Assembly: GCF_008698145.1 (NCBI RefSeq)
Contig: NZ_RZNZ01000012.1
Span: 43,416-107,415, forward strand
Reading direction: 5' to 3'
Origin: Bifidobacterium vespertilionis
Lineage (GTDB): Bacteria > Actinomycetota > Actinomycetes > Actinomycetales > Bifidobacteriaceae
DNA length: 64,000 nucleotides
The position numbers were made by a program, and so were the translations under genes. This document shows positions 33,612 to 42,509 of this stretch, piece by piece. Numbering within the stretch: the stretch's first letter is position 1; each line of letters starts with the position of its first letter. The notes under the pieces were generated by a model. The model was not told the DNA's origin. It made no database searches and saw only the letters and a list, made by a program, of their open reading frames with translations.

Positions 33612-34712
33612 TCACACCTCCAGCGTGGCCGTGAGCGCCAGATGATCGGTGCCCTTCACGGCGAGCGTCCCCACGGCGACCGCCTTCGCGCCCGGCGTGA
33701 ACAGCACGTGGTCGAGTTCGATGCGCGGCCACGGCAGCCATGACGGGAAGGTGGGGTGTGCTCCTGACTTCAGCGACAACGACGCGTCGGTGAAGCCGCG
33801 GGCCAGCAGCGCGCGGAAGCTCGGATGCTCGATCTGCCCGTTGAGATCGCCCATCACCACCATGATGTCGTGGTCCTCGCGCTCGGTCCGTTCGGCCAGT
33901 TCGCCCAGTCCGATGATCCCGTTCGACCAATCGCGGCAGGAGCGCATGGGCGACTTGGTGTGCGCGGCGGCGAACGTGATCGTGGGCGCATCCCCGTCGG
34001 CGTCCAACTCGCCGGCCGGGCGTCCCGGTAACGGCAGACTGAGCGACGGCACATCGGCGGCCGGGATCATGATCGCATCGCGCTGGCGTCCGATCGGCTC
34101 GGCGGCCGTGTAGATGCCGTTGTATCCGCCGTTGTCCGTGGCCTTGCCCGCCCCGCACTGGCTGTAGGGCAGGATTCTGCCCAGCCCGGCCTCGTTGAGC
34201 GCGGCGAACAGATCGTCGTTCATCTCCTGCAGGGCAAGCACGGTGATGTTATGCGCGCGCACGGCCGTCACGATCGCCTTCGCATCGGCGCGGCCGTAAC
34301 GGCAGTTCAGCGTCATCAGGCGATAGGCGCGTGCGGGTTGTGCGGCGGACTCATCGGACTGTCCGGCCGATTCCGCGGTATTCGCGGCGGATTCGCCGGA
34401 CGCGTCCGGCTTTGCCTGTCCGCTCGATCGTCCGGCCGGCTTGGCCGCCCCGGCATGCAGCGCCGTGCCCTGATATCGTGACTGGTAGATTTGCGTGGCG
34501 ATGCCGGCGGCGATCGCCCCGCACATGAGCCCCCACTCGTGCAGACTGAATGCGGCGATCGCGGCCACCACGGCCATCGGCACCCACAGGAACGGGATCA
34601 GCGCGATCATGTAGGGCAACGGCATGACCTTTTCGCGTCCCGCCGGCAGCGCGGCCAACGCGATCCACAGAATGCACAGCAGCACGATGATCCACAACAC
34701 CCACAACAACAT
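33612..34712 (-). CDS. Membrane-anchored endonuclease/exonuclease/phosphatase-family protein
   Basis: 366 residues. Three hydrophobic segments (about 1-20, 34-56 and 60-75) anchor the N-terminus; a Ser/Ala/Gln/Glu-rich linker follows, and from about residue 130 there is an EEP domain: RLMTLNCRYGRADA, LALQEMNDD (metal-binding Glu), TITFAAAHTKSP, VVMGDLNGQIEHPSF (Asp/Asn) and ELDHVLFTPG...GTDHLALTATLEV (Asp-His at the end). Secreted or membrane EEP proteins act on nucleic acids or phosphoesters; the substrate here is unknown. The ATG at 34712 (or GTG at 34715) follows GGGGAG. A reading-frame extension upstream would run through a hairpin and is rejected. Confidence 0.8.
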   Translation of the reverse strand: MLLWVLWIIVLLCILWIALAALPAGREKVMPLPYMIALIPFLWVPMAVVAAIAAFSLHEWGLMCGAIAAGIATQIYQSRYQGTALHAGAAKPAGRSSGQAKPDASGESAANTAESAGQSDESAAQPARAYRLMTLNCRYGRADAKAIVTAVRAHNITVLALQEMNDDLFAALNEAGLGRILPYSQCGAGKATDNGGYNGIYTAAEPIGRQRDAIMIPAADVPSLSLPLPGRPAGELDADGDAPTITFAAAHTKSPMRSCRDWSNGIIGLGELAERTEREDHDIMVVMGDLNGQIEHPSFRALLARGFTDASLSLKSGAHPTFPSWLPWPRIELDHVLFTPGAKAVAVGTLAVKGTDHLALTATLEV

Positions 34713-34736
34713 CACAATCAACTCCCCAACAACAGT

Positions 34737-34764
34737 ATGGCTCCCTTTAGTCAAAGGGAGCCAT
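34737..34764. terminator. Perfect 12-bp hairpin between ffh and the EEP gene
   Basis: ATGGCTCCCTTT (34737-34748) pairs exactly with AAAGGGAGCCAT (34753-34764) over a 4-nt loop. It lies 25 bp before the EEP start codon on that gene's coding strand, so it may be the ffh terminator, an attenuator or an operator. No T-run follows on either strand. Confidence 0.5.
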
Positions 34765-34791
34765 ATCAAAATACCAAATCCCGCGGGTGAT

Positions 34792-34827
34792 GCCCGGCCG
34801 GTCCTCCGATCGGATCGCCGGCCGGGC
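34792..34827 (-). terminator. GC-rich hairpin after ffh
   Basis: GCCCGGCCGG (34792-34801) pairs with CCGGCCGGGC (34818-34827), with a further GATCGGAT-containing centre, about 30 bp past the ffh stop codon. The T-run is poor on the minus strand. Confidence 0.5.
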
Positions 34828-34857
34828 AGACTAGCCGGGCAGGCCTAGCTGTCAGGC

Positions 34858-36486
34858 CTAGCCGAGCAGGCCGGACAGACCGCCGCCGAAGTTCGGCGGG
34901 AGCTCACCCAGATCGCCGAGACCAGCCGGAAGGGCGGGGTTCTGCGGCTTCTTAGCGAACGCGGAGCCGCCGGAGTTGGACTTCTTCGCGCCCCCGGCCA
35001 GACGATCGCGCAGCGCCTTCTCCTCGGCCTCGCGCTTCATCGGGTTGCCCGACTTGCTGCCCTTCTTCTTGCCGTTCTTCTTGCCCTTCTTGCCGCCGCC
35101 CATGCCGGGGCCGCCGAAGCCGGGGATGCCGCCGCCGACCTTGTTGGACATGCGCTTCATCATCTTCGCGGCCTGCTCGAAGCGCTGCAGCAGCGCGTTG
35201 ACCTGCGAGACCGTGGTGCCGGAACCGTACGCGATGCGCGCGCGGCGGGAACCGTCGATGATCTTCGGATCGCGGCGCTCGGCCGGGGTCATGGAGCGGA
35301 TGATCGCCTCCGTGCGGTCGATCTCCTTCTCATCGAACTGTTCGAGCTCCTTGCGGTGGGCGGCCATGCCGGGGATCATGCCCAGCAGGTTCTTCATCGG
35401 GCCGAGCTTGCGCACCTGTTGCAGCTGGTCCATGAAATCGTCCAGGCCGAAGGTGCCCTCGGACATCTTCGCGGCGGCCTTCTTGGCCTCCTCCTCGTCG
35501 AACTGCTTCTGCGCCTGCTCGATCAGGGTGAGGATGTCGCCCATGTCGAGGATTCGGGAGGCCATGCGGTCCGGGTGGAAGACCTCGAAATCCTTCAGGC
35601 CCTCGCCGGTGGAGGCGAACAGGATCGGCTTGCCGGTCACGGACGCCACGGACAGGGCCGCGCCGCCTCGCGCATCGCCATCGAGCTTGGAGAGCACCAC
35701 GCCGGTGAAGTCCACGCCCTCATCGAACGCCTTGGCGGTCTGCACGGCGTCCTGGCCGATCATCGCGTCGATCACGAACAGGATCTCGTTCGGGTTCACG
35801 GCGTCGCGGATGTCGCGCGCCTGCTTCATCAGCACCTCGTCCACGCCCAGACGGCCGGCGGTATCGATGATCACCACGTCGTACATCTTGCGGCGGGCCA
35901 GCTCCACGCCGTCGCGCGCCACCTTGACCGGGTCGCCGGTGGTCTCGCCGGGCGCCGAAACCGCGTCGCCGCCGTCCGACTGCACGCCCTTCTCCGGGGC
36001 ATACACCGGCACCCCGGCGCGCTCGCCCACCACCTGCAGCTGGGTGACCGCGTTCGGGCGCTGAAGATCGGCCGCCACGAGGATGGGCGTGTGGCCGGAA
36101 TCCTTGAGCCAGTAGCCCAGCTTGCCGGCGAGCGTGGTCTTGCCGGCGCCCTGAAGGCCGGCCAGCATGATGATCGTGGGCGGGTTCTTGGCGAAGTTGA
36201 GCGGGCGGTCCACGCCGCGGCCCAGCACGTCGGTGAGCTCCTCGTTGACGATCTTCACCACCTGCTGGGCGGGGTTGAGCGCCTCGGAGACCTCGGTGCC
36301 AAGCGCGCGCTCGCGGATGCGCGCGGTGAAGGAACGCACCACTTCGAGCGCCACATCGGCGTCAAGCAGCGCGCGGCGGATTTCACGGATCGTGCCGTCG
36401 ATGTCCGCCTCGGACAGTTTGCCCTTGGAACGCAGGTTCTTGAATGCGTTCGAAAGCCTATCGGTCAAAGAACTAAAAGCAGCCAT
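34858..36486 (-). CDS. ffh: Signal recognition particle protein Ffh
   Basis: A 542-residue GTPase of the signal recognition particle, which targets nascent membrane and secreted proteins. N domain (MAAFSSLTDRLSNAFKNLRSKGKLSEADID), G domain with G1 GLQGAGKTT (109-117), AADLQRPNAV, DTAGRLG, the SKLDGDARGGAALS motif, and a Met-rich M domain (MKNLLGMIPGM, MMKRMSNKVGG). About 20 residues (GVQSDGGDAVSAPGETTGDP) are inserted in the G domain, and the C-terminal tail is long, with Gly/Lys-rich and Pro-rich parts. The start is the ATG of MAAFSSL; the frame remains open upstream but without family match. Confidence 0.96.
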   Translation of the reverse strand: MAAFSSLTDRLSNAFKNLRSKGKLSEADIDGTIREIRRALLDADVALEVVRSFTARIRERALGTEVSEALNPAQQVVKIVNEELTDVLGRGVDRPLNFAKNPPTIIMLAGLQGAGKTTLAGKLGYWLKDSGHTPILVAADLQRPNAVTQLQVVGERAGVPVYAPEKGVQSDGGDAVSAPGETTGDPVKVARDGVELARRKMYDVVIIDTAGRLGVDEVLMKQARDIRDAVNPNEILFVIDAMIGQDAVQTAKAFDEGVDFTGVVLSKLDGDARGGAALSVASVTGKPILFASTGEGLKDFEVFHPDRMASRILDMGDILTLIEQAQKQFDEEEAKKAAAKMSEGTFGLDDFMDQLQQVRKLGPMKNLLGMIPGMAAHRKELEQFDEKEIDRTEAIIRSMTPAERRDPKIIDGSRRARIAYGSGTTVSQVNALLQRFEQAAKMMKRMSNKVGGGIPGFGGPGMGGGKKGKKNGKKKGSKSGNPMKREAEEKALRDRLAGGAKKSNSGGSAFAKKPQNPALPAGLGDLGELPPNFGGGLSGLLG

Positions 36487-36848
36487 AATGCGTAACAGTC
36501 TAGCCGCGACGCGGGAAAAGCGGGGATGGGGCCCCGAAACGTCCGTGCGACAGGCTTGGCTCCGGCCAGTGTTGTCTGCGAGCGTCGCCTCTCCTTGGCG
36601 GCAATGCCTCTGGATCGTCGATGCCAGGGCAGAAGACCGCCAGTCTAGACGATACGCCTTTGGCCAATCGACGGGGGACTGGGATGAGGCGGGCATCCGC
36701 ATCGCTGATGTCATCGGTTCTGTGGACAAGCATTTGCGGCAGCAATACAACAGAAGGATAATGTAGACATGCCAAAGATCATACGATTCTTGGTAATACC
36801 CCAAGGAAGGGGTTATTAATTCCGCAGTATGAAAGGAGATGATTGATC
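36487..36848. other. Gap upstream of ffh, base composition changes inside it
   Basis: No gene is visible. The first 190 bp are GC-rich like the rest of the chromosome; from about 36690 the composition turns AT-rich and stays so to about 39120. I searched the ffh-proximal part for the conserved SRP-RNA core (GGAAGGAAGCAGCC type) and did not find it. At the right end GAAAGGAGATG forms the ribosome-binding site of the next gene. Confidence 0.5.
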
Positions 36849-37199
36849 ATGCAAAGGATTTTTTTGATGATCATTGTTGACGTGCTTATGCTGGGGATGT
36901 GCGCGCTATGGTACTCTTCAGTATCACGTGGCGATGGGACCACGATCATGCGATCTTATGCCAAGCTAACTGATGAGGAAAAAGCGAAATATGATCTCAA
37001 CAAAGTAAAGCGGGTCCAGAAAGATTTCATCATCATTGTGGCTATAGCGATGTTGGTGTTTTTTTCTGGGATGCTATGGGGATCTGAGCAATTAACCATT
37101 ATTATTAATGGATTGCTTCTGTTGGTTATTATTATTCTGCGCTATCTGATCGTTGAAACTTCATTCTTCTTGACTCTGTTCTGTCAAAAGAATGGGTGA
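36849..37199 (+). CDS. Small membrane protein, DUF3784-like
   Basis: 116 residues with three hydrophobic segments (about 1-22, 61-80 and 84-112). The stretch SYAKLTDEEKAKYDLNKVKR between the first two resembles the conserved motif of DUF3784 membrane proteins of Firmicutes (usually Y-N-T-M-S-x-E-E-K-x-K-Y-D). AAGGAGATG precedes the ATG. Its base composition is far lower in GC than all genes to the left, shared with the two-component genes that face it, so acquisition from a low-GC donor is likely. Function unknown. Confidence 0.72.
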   Translation: MQRIFLMIIVDVLMLGMCALWYSSVSRGDGTTIMRSYAKLTDEEKAKYDLNKVKRVQKDFIIIVAIAMLVFFSGMLWGSEQLTIIINGLLLLVIIILRYLIVETSFFLTLFCQKNG

Positions 37200-37231
37200 T
37201 TTGATTGATTAGATGTATTTTGCTGATCTAT

Positions 37232-37279
37232 AATAGCTTTACCTATATAATGCCATAGTGTTATATAGGTAAGGCTATT
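37232..37279. terminator. Bidirectional AT-rich terminator
   Basis: AATAGC-T-TTACCTATATAA pairs with TTATATAGGTAA-G-GCTATT around a 10-nt loop, between two converging genes. The right arm overlaps the stop codon of the sensor kinase gene. Confidence 0.75.
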
Positions 37280-38366
37280 GTATTGGAATTTGCGCGTATA
37301 AAACCCATGTCTTTTCTTCTATTGAATAGCGTAGTATTCCTCCTAATATAGATATATTATGCTTGTGATTTTTTAACCCCAACCCAAAAATGTCTTCAGT
37401 TATTTTGTTATCGTCTTTTATAATGTTAGTTTGCGTGATCTCGATATATTTGCTAGAAAAACTAATATTAATATAATACTCGAAGGAACAGTCGGCATGC
37501 TTTATAATATTAGTCGCCAATTCAATAATTAAATAGTATAACTCGCGCTTTATTTTTTCGTCTAAAAGAATATTGTCAATATAATTATTTACTTTAATAT
37601 GTCCTTTCAATCCTGCCCGAGTAAGTAAATCTTCTTGTTGTTTAATCACATTTTGAAGCTCATTGTGTTTGCTGTATATTGCATCGCTTTCATTTATCAA
37701 TATGTTAGCAATATTATGAATTGATTGAGATGCGTCTCGTGTTTTTTGGGCTATGGTATCCCATGAATCGTTTTCATCTACAGTATGTGTAGTGCTGAGG
37801 GCGGTAATATATGAAAGATCGTTTGTGACAGAATCATGAAGTATTGATGCAATTGCTCTGTTCTTTTCCCTATTTATATTAGAAAAAGATATCATTGTTT
37901 CCGCAACGGATGCTGTTTGCCAGCGTGCAAGCAAGGTGATTGCTAAGATAGTTAAGTAGCATAGAGAAATAACAAGATAAGGTATTATAGTGGTCTTGTT
38001 ATTATTTAGGTTGACTATATGCGGCAAATTGATAAGAGATAGATATGCCCATATTTCAATCACTCTCTTAGTATTAAATCCTAAGATCAGTATAGCTATG
38101 CAAGTGTCGACAATTGTCATATATAACACATCTGGATATAGAATTAGAAGAATTGAATTGGTTATTGCTGTAATCCAACTTCCAATCTTGGATGTGCGAT
38201 ATACTATTGTTAACAATATGATTTGAAGAATATATATTGTTATTTTATACTTAATATCTATTAAATTATTTTCGATTAATATTGCAACATTTATTAATCC
38301 AGCTATAAAAATTACAGATATTGGTAAAACTGTTTTGTTGTTTTTGTATATAGAATTTAGTTGCAT
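37275..38366 (-). CDS. Sensor histidine kinase, NarL-partner type, AT-rich
   Basis: A 363-residue membrane kinase. About six N-terminal spans (to residue about 155) have almost no external loops, so it may sense within the membrane or a small peptide. The H-box region is NREKNRAIASILHDSVTNDLSYI, with His in LHDSV as in HisKA_3-like kinases. The ATPase part is short and poorly conserved: YYLIIELATNIIKHADCSFEYY as N-box and IFGLGLKNHKHNISILGGILRYS as G-box remnant. The start is ATG 38366, one base after the regulator's stop codon; a TTG at 38384 is possible. Its low GC content marks it as part of the island. Confidence 0.8.
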   Translation of the reverse strand: MQLNSIYKNNKTVLPISVIFIAGLINVAILIENNLIDIKYKITIYILQIILLTIVYRTSKIGSWITAITNSILLILYPDVLYMTIVDTCIAILILGFNTKRVIEIWAYLSLINLPHIVNLNNNKTTIIPYLVISLCYLTILAITLLARWQTASVAETMISFSNINREKNRAIASILHDSVTNDLSYITALSTTHTVDENDSWDTIAQKTRDASQSIHNIANILINESDAIYSKHNELQNVIKQQEDLLTRAGLKGHIKVNNYIDNILLDEKIKRELYYLIIELATNIIKHADCSFEYYINISFSSKYIEITQTNIIKDDNKITEDIFGLGLKNHKHNISILGGILRYSIEEKTWVLYAQIPIQ

Positions 38367-38367
38367 A

Positions 38368-39042
38368 TCAGCGTCTTTCGTCAAGCCACATTGCGATTAG
38401 TTCTACTCTATTCGAAGCATGTAATTTCTCTCTTGCGCGTTCGAGATATGTTCTGATTGTAGCTTCACTAATATTTAATTGCGTGGCGATTTCTTTATAT
38501 GTATATCCACGTGCGCATAGATCCACAATTTGTGTCTCTCGAACAGATAGCTCTGTGTTGGCTTGATTGCGAATTCTATTATATGATTGTTTAGCTGTTT
38601 GGAACGGGATTGTGTCTGATAATGGATTCCAACAATTTCCAGATAATATGCTTTGAATGGCATTGCATATTTCTTTGGGTTCATTCTTGGCGACAATTCC
38701 TTGCGCACCTGCTTCGGCTGCCTGTCGTGCGTATGATTCTAAGGTGAATGATGTCATAGCGAGTAATTGAATTTCAGGATTATCATGTCGAATGGAACGA
38801 CACACTCGAATGCCACTTATGTCTTCCATAGAAATATCGATCAGCATAATGTTTGGTGTTGATATAGATTTTGTACACAGCGCTAACGCTTCTAAACCGC
38901 TATTTGCTGCCCATGCTATGCGAATATTATGTGGTTTAAGTTCGCGTTTCAATATGCTACATAAAGCTATTAGTGCAAATTTATCGTTATCCACAACTCC
39001 CAGTTGTCGGGTTATCTCCTTAGATGTGTTTACAACAGACAT
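38368..39042 (-). CDS. NarL/LuxR-family response regulator, AT-rich
   Basis: A 224-residue transcription factor. The receiver domain opens with LGVVDNDKFALIALCSIL, with the acceptor Asp 69 in NIMLIDISMEDISG, the Thr in LLAMTSF and Lys in VAKNEP. The LuxR-type helix-turn-helix is ELSVRETQIVDLCARGYTYKEIATQLNISEATIRTYLERAREKLHASNRVEL. It is the first gene of the pair with the sensor kinase. By layout it could control the small DUF3784-like gene, but no exporter, peptide or bacteriocin gene is near, so the target is open. Confidence 0.87.
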   Translation of the reverse strand: MSVVNTSKEITRQLGVVDNDKFALIALCSILKRELKPHNIRIAWAANSGLEALALCTKSISTPNIMLIDISMEDISGIRVCRSIRHDNPEIQLLAMTSFTLESYARQAAEAGAQGIVAKNEPKEICNAIQSILSGNCWNPLSDTIPFQTAKQSYNRIRNQANTELSVRETQIVDLCARGYTYKEIATQLNISEATIRTYLERAREKLHASNRVELIAMWLDERR

Positions 39043-39132
39043 GACAACCCCGATCTATATCGTATCAGCATCCATGATGATGATTAAAAGTATAGCTCAA
39101 GATGACAACATGCATTCAACGTCTGATGACGG

Positions 39133-40497
39133 CTATTCCGCCCGCCCCGTATCCTGGGCGAACGGTTCCGGCACCTCGCGGCCGGCCACGTACCGGCGTT
39201 CGATCCAGCGATCGTCGCCTTCGTAGACGAAGCGCTCCAAACGATCGGCGACGGGCAGATCCAGAGGGTTCTCGCCTTCGTCCACCACCAAGGCGTCAAA
39301 ATCGTAGCCCGGTTCGAAGGATCCGACCGTGCCGAAGAAGCGGCCGCCGGCCTTGGTGGCCATGTGGAACGCTTCGGGCAGGGTGAGGGGCGGCTCGGCG
39401 GCTTGGCTGATTTGGCCGGCTTGGCTGGCTTGGCCATCGTTCCCGCCGCGTTTGGCCTCGAGCGTGCGGATCTTCGACGCCTCGATCGACTGCACGATGT
39501 GCCGGTTCATCGCCGGGTCCTGGCCGGCTGCCACATCGCTCGCGATCGTGACCGTGAGCCCGGCGTCCAGCCATCGTCGGGCCGGCATGATGCCGCTGGA
39601 TAGGTTCATGTTCGACTGTGCGCAATGGGCCACGAACACATGCCGATCGCGCAGCAGGTCGCGCTCGTGATCGGTCAGGTGGATGCAGTGGGCCATGATC
39701 GTGCGGCCGTCGCGCAGCAGCCCGTGGCGATCGTACACGTCCGTGTAGGTGGGGATGTCCGGATGCAGATCGCGCACCCACGCCACCTCGCCCGGATTCT
39801 CGTCCAAGTGCGACTGGACGGGCAGATCGTACCGATCGGCCAGCTCGCCGAGTCCGCGCATGAGCTCCGACGTGGTGGACGGCACGAAGCGCGGTGTGAC
39901 TACGTAGCCCACATTGGGGGTATGGGTGCGCGCCCACCGGATGAGCTCCTCGGTGCCGGCGAGCGAATCGTCCGCGCTTTCCGTGAGATACTCCGGCGCG
40001 TTGCGATCCATGTTCACCTTGCCCACCACCGGGCGCAGACCCGATTCTTGGCACAGCTCCATGAGCCGGCGTGTGGCCTCGGTGTGCATCGACGCGAACG
40101 CGCTGAATCGCAGCGTGCCCACGCGCCACATGCGGTTGACGAAGCGGCGGTACCAATGGTCGGCGAACGCGGGATCCTCGAAGTGCCGCTCGGCCGGGAA
40201 CGTGTAGCGCTCCAGCCAGGGCAGCAGCTCGCAGTCGAAGCCGTTGCCGAGCATCGGGTACTGCGGGGCGTGGGTGTGCAGATCGTTGAACGCGGGGATG
40301 ACGAGCTTGCCGGTGCAGTCGACGAGCGTGGGGGCTGTGAGTGTGCCTGTGGTGGCGGGCGTGTACTGTGCGGGCAGCGACGAATACGTCCCCATGACGC
40401 GCCCGTCATCGCCGACCACTACGTAGCCGTCTTCGATCGTGACCAGTTCCTGCGGCGATGGCGTGTAGGCGATGTCGCCCTTGATGATCAGCGTCAT
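39133..40497 (-). CDS. guaD: Guanine deaminase (amidohydrolase family)
   Basis: A 454-residue metal-dependent deaminase converting guanine to xanthine. The HxH metal pair is in FNDLHTHAPQYPMLGNGFDCELLPWL (His 74 and 76); further hallmarks are the basic TFPAERHF, QSHLDENPGEVAWV (third His), GRTIMAHCIHLTDHE (fourth His) and IASDVAAG (catalytic Asp). GuaD proteins share the FNDxHxHAPQ pattern. A 15-20-residue loop, GGNDGQASQAGQISQAAEP, is inserted near residue 365. The start is the ATG behind GGAGAGGAG. It is a single gene with a repeat array upstream; no purine permease is adjacent. Confidence 0.88.
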   Translation of the reverse strand: MTLIIKGDIAYTPSPQELVTIEDGYVVVGDDGRVMGTYSSLPAQYTPATTGTLTAPTLVDCTGKLVIPAFNDLHTHAPQYPMLGNGFDCELLPWLERYTFPAERHFEDPAFADHWYRRFVNRMWRVGTLRFSAFASMHTEATRRLMELCQESGLRPVVGKVNMDRNAPEYLTESADDSLAGTEELIRWARTHTPNVGYVVTPRFVPSTTSELMRGLGELADRYDLPVQSHLDENPGEVAWVRDLHPDIPTYTDVYDRHGLLRDGRTIMAHCIHLTDHERDLLRDRHVFVAHCAQSNMNLSSGIMPARRWLDAGLTVTIASDVAAGQDPAMNRHIVQSIEASKIRTLEAKRGGNDGQASQAGQISQAAEPPLTLPEAFHMATKAGGRFFGTVGSFEPGYDFDALVVDEGENPLDLPVADRLERFVYEGDDRWIERRYVAGREVPEPFAQDTGRAE

Positions 40498-40690
40498 GCG
40501 GACTCCTCTCCCTCTTGCCGCGTTTGCGGTTCGTGCGTTGCCTGCTTGCGGTTGTGTTGCGCTTGCTGTTGTGTTCGTTGTTGCGGTGTGCTCGTGTTTG
40601 CCTGCCGCGCCTGTGGTTTGTGCCGCGCCCCAGCTTGGCAGACTCATGTATCGCGCCGATTACCTGCGTAGCTGTTGGGCCTGATCATTC

Positions 40691-41080
40691 TGACCGCTCA
40701 TTCTGGCCCCGCTATGTCGCAGAATGAGCGGATTCATTGTGTGATGGCTCGGCCTGGGCTCGATCTGGCTTGATCTGGACCACTTGCGCATCGGATTTGC
40801 TCACTCTGGTTCTCCTGCGCCGCAGAATGAGCAAATCGGATGGGTGAGAGGCTCAGATCGGCCCGTATGCATCGGATCTGCTCAATCTGATCATCCGGTG
40901 TTGCAGAATGAGCATATTCGATGGCTGAGCGGCCCAAATTGTCTCGCAGACATCGAATCTGCTCATTGTGCGCGTTGGAGCTCGCAGAATGAGCAAATCG
41001 GATGATTGAGAGGCCGAAATCAGCCGTAGGACATCGGATTTGCTCATTCTGGCCCCTGACTTCCGCAGAATGAGCGGATC
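40691..41080. repeat. Phased dyad array C, five 44-bp units
   Basis: Units start at 40691, 40794, 40875, 40956 and 41037, giving steps of 103, 81, 81 and 81 bp. All five centres are exactly 14 nt and all differ (for example GCCCCGCTATGTCG, GTTCTCCTGCGCCG and ATCATCCGGTGTTG). The array lies between divergent genes (guaD and the CDF transporter). No gene is visible in the 774-bp gap. Confidence 0.9.
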
Positions 41081-41174
41081 GGATGGCTGATCTGCGTCCT
41101 CTCCCGCGCCTTGCAACTGTACGGCTGCCCATCCATGGAACCTGCGCGACACGATGTCAAGTTTTGATCGAGGC

Positions 41175-41197
41175 CTGCCCGTATACTGGACGGGCAG
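41175..41197 (+). promoter_or_regulatory. 8-bp inverted repeat upstream of the CDF gene
   Basis: CTGCCCGT (41175-41182) and ACGGGCAG (41190-41197) frame the 7-nt ATACTGG, which could itself be part of a -10 element (GTATACT). Its place 75 bp before the start codon suits an operator. Confidence 0.45.
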
Positions 41198-41271
41198 TGG
41201 TATTGATATTCATTTCATATAGCGCTGGACACCCCGATGCAATGTAGTTTTAAGCAAAGGAAGGCCCAACG

Positions 41272-42177
41272 ATGCCTCAAAAACAAATTGAACGAAAAGC
41301 CCTGATCGTTGGCATTGCCGTCAACATCTTCACCGTGGTCATGGGCATGGCCGTGTTCTTCATGACCGGCCTCAAAGCCCTGTTCCTGGACGCCACCTTC
41401 ACCGTCATTTCGGTGATCTCCGGACTGGTGGCCGTCTTCCTGTCCTCGCACACCGTGCGCACCACCGACCGATTCCCCAACGGCAAGTTCGCCCTCGAGC
41501 CGATCTACGCCATATGCAAGGCCCTGCTCACCCTCTCGCTGCTGGTGTTCTCGACCTTCGACGTCATCCGGGTCGCCTACGACTACTTCGTGTTTGGCGA
41601 GGGCGAACGCATTGAAACCGGTCCCGTCGTGATCTACGAGGTCATGACCGTGGCCGTCTGCTTCGCCCTGTTCGTCTATTACCGCCGGCAGAACCGCAAG
41701 CTGCGCGGGGCGAGCACCATGCTCTCGGCCGAGCAGAACAGCACGCTCGTCGACGGCGCGATGTCGTTCGGCATTGGCGCGGTGGCCATTTTCCTCTGGC
41801 TGCTGCCCGTCGGCACCCCGCTCGATTTCCTGCATTACACCGGCGATTTCTTCATCACGCTGGCGATTGTGCTGCTCACCGTCAAGGAGCCGTTCGGCGT
41901 GCTCAAGGACGCCTTCGTGGAGTTGGTGGGCGGTGTGCACGATGATGAGGAGACCAACGGGTTCGTGGAGACCGCGGCGCTCGCGCACCTGCCGGCCAAT
42001 ACCGAGTACGAGAAGTCGCTGGTGTTCAAAACCGGCATGAACTACACGGTCGATGTGTATCTGGCCGGCACCGGCGAGACGATCGACGTGGCCGATCTGG
42101 TGGAGTGCAAGCGGTCTCTCGAACAGGAACTCACCAAGCGGCTGCACATTGTGGATGTCGATTTCGTGTTCGACTGA
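41272..42177 (+). CDS. Cation diffusion facilitator family transporter
   Basis: A 301-residue membrane protein with six predicted spans and a cytoplasmic C-terminal domain, probably exporting a divalent metal such as Zn or Mn by proton exchange. The metal-site motifs are FLDATFTVISVISG in span 2 and NSTLVDGAMSFG in span 5, the D-x-x-x-T/D and N-x-x-x-D positions of the YdfD-like branch; the His seen in zinc-specific CDFs is absent. The PNGKFALEPIYAICKALL loop is typical. AAGGAAGG precedes the ATG. Single gene, preceded by repeat array C. Confidence 0.86.
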   Translation: MPQKQIERKALIVGIAVNIFTVVMGMAVFFMTGLKALFLDATFTVISVISGLVAVFLSSHTVRTTDRFPNGKFALEPIYAICKALLTLSLLVFSTFDVIRVAYDYFVFGEGERIETGPVVIYEVMTVAVCFALFVYYRRQNRKLRGASTMLSAEQNSTLVDGAMSFGIGAVAIFLWLLPVGTPLDFLHYTGDFFITLAIVLLTVKEPFGVLKDAFVELVGGVHDDEETNGFVETAALAHLPANTEYEKSLVFKTGMNYTVDVYLAGTGETIDVADLVECKRSLEQELTKRLHIVDVDFVFD

Positions 42178-42192
42178 TCGGTCTGCTTCGTC

Positions 42193-42465
42193 GTCCTGAG
42201 GGGGGCACTGCCTGAGTGCAACGCAGGCCCCTCACGTCATCCTGAGCGAAGCATAAACCTCTCACGTCATCCTGAGCGTAGCGAAGGATCCTTAACCTTC
42301 TGCACAAAGTTAAGGATCCTTCGCTACGCTCAGGATGACGGAGCAGACTTCGCTACGCTCAGGATGACGGAGCAGACTTCGCTACGCTCAGGATGACGGG
42401 GCAGACTGCGCTTCGCTCAGGATGACGGGAACAGACTGCGTTACGCGCTTCGCTCAGGATGACGT
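42193..42465. repeat. MITE-like GTCATCCTGAG elements with tandem right arms
   Basis: A unit with centre CTTCTGCACAAAG is followed by four successive right arms, CTACGCTCAGGATGACGG or CTTCGCTCAGGATGACGG, each separated by GCAGACT-like words at about 29-bp steps. This looks like local slippage or recombination of one arm. Confidence 0.85.
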
Positions 42466-42509
42466 TGTGGGGGCGTCGACGGCGATCGCCATCGACGCCC
42501 CCACAACGT
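42462..42509 (-). terminator. Perfect 18-bp terminator hairpin of cysS
   Basis: ACGTTGTGGGGGCGTCGA (42462-42479) pairs without mismatch with 42492-42509 around a 12-nt loop. The stem begins on the last base of the cysS stop codon. A T-rich tail is lacking. Confidence 0.75.

Noticed and set aside
36487..36700. 4.5S signal-recognition-particle RNA next to ffh
   Set aside because: The conserved core around GGAAGGAAGCAGCC was not found on either strand, and no matching long hairpin is visible.
40691..41080. CRISPR array
   Set aside because: The repeated element has inverted arms around a variable centre, both centres and intervening parts vary, the arms are not identical, and no cas gene is in the window.
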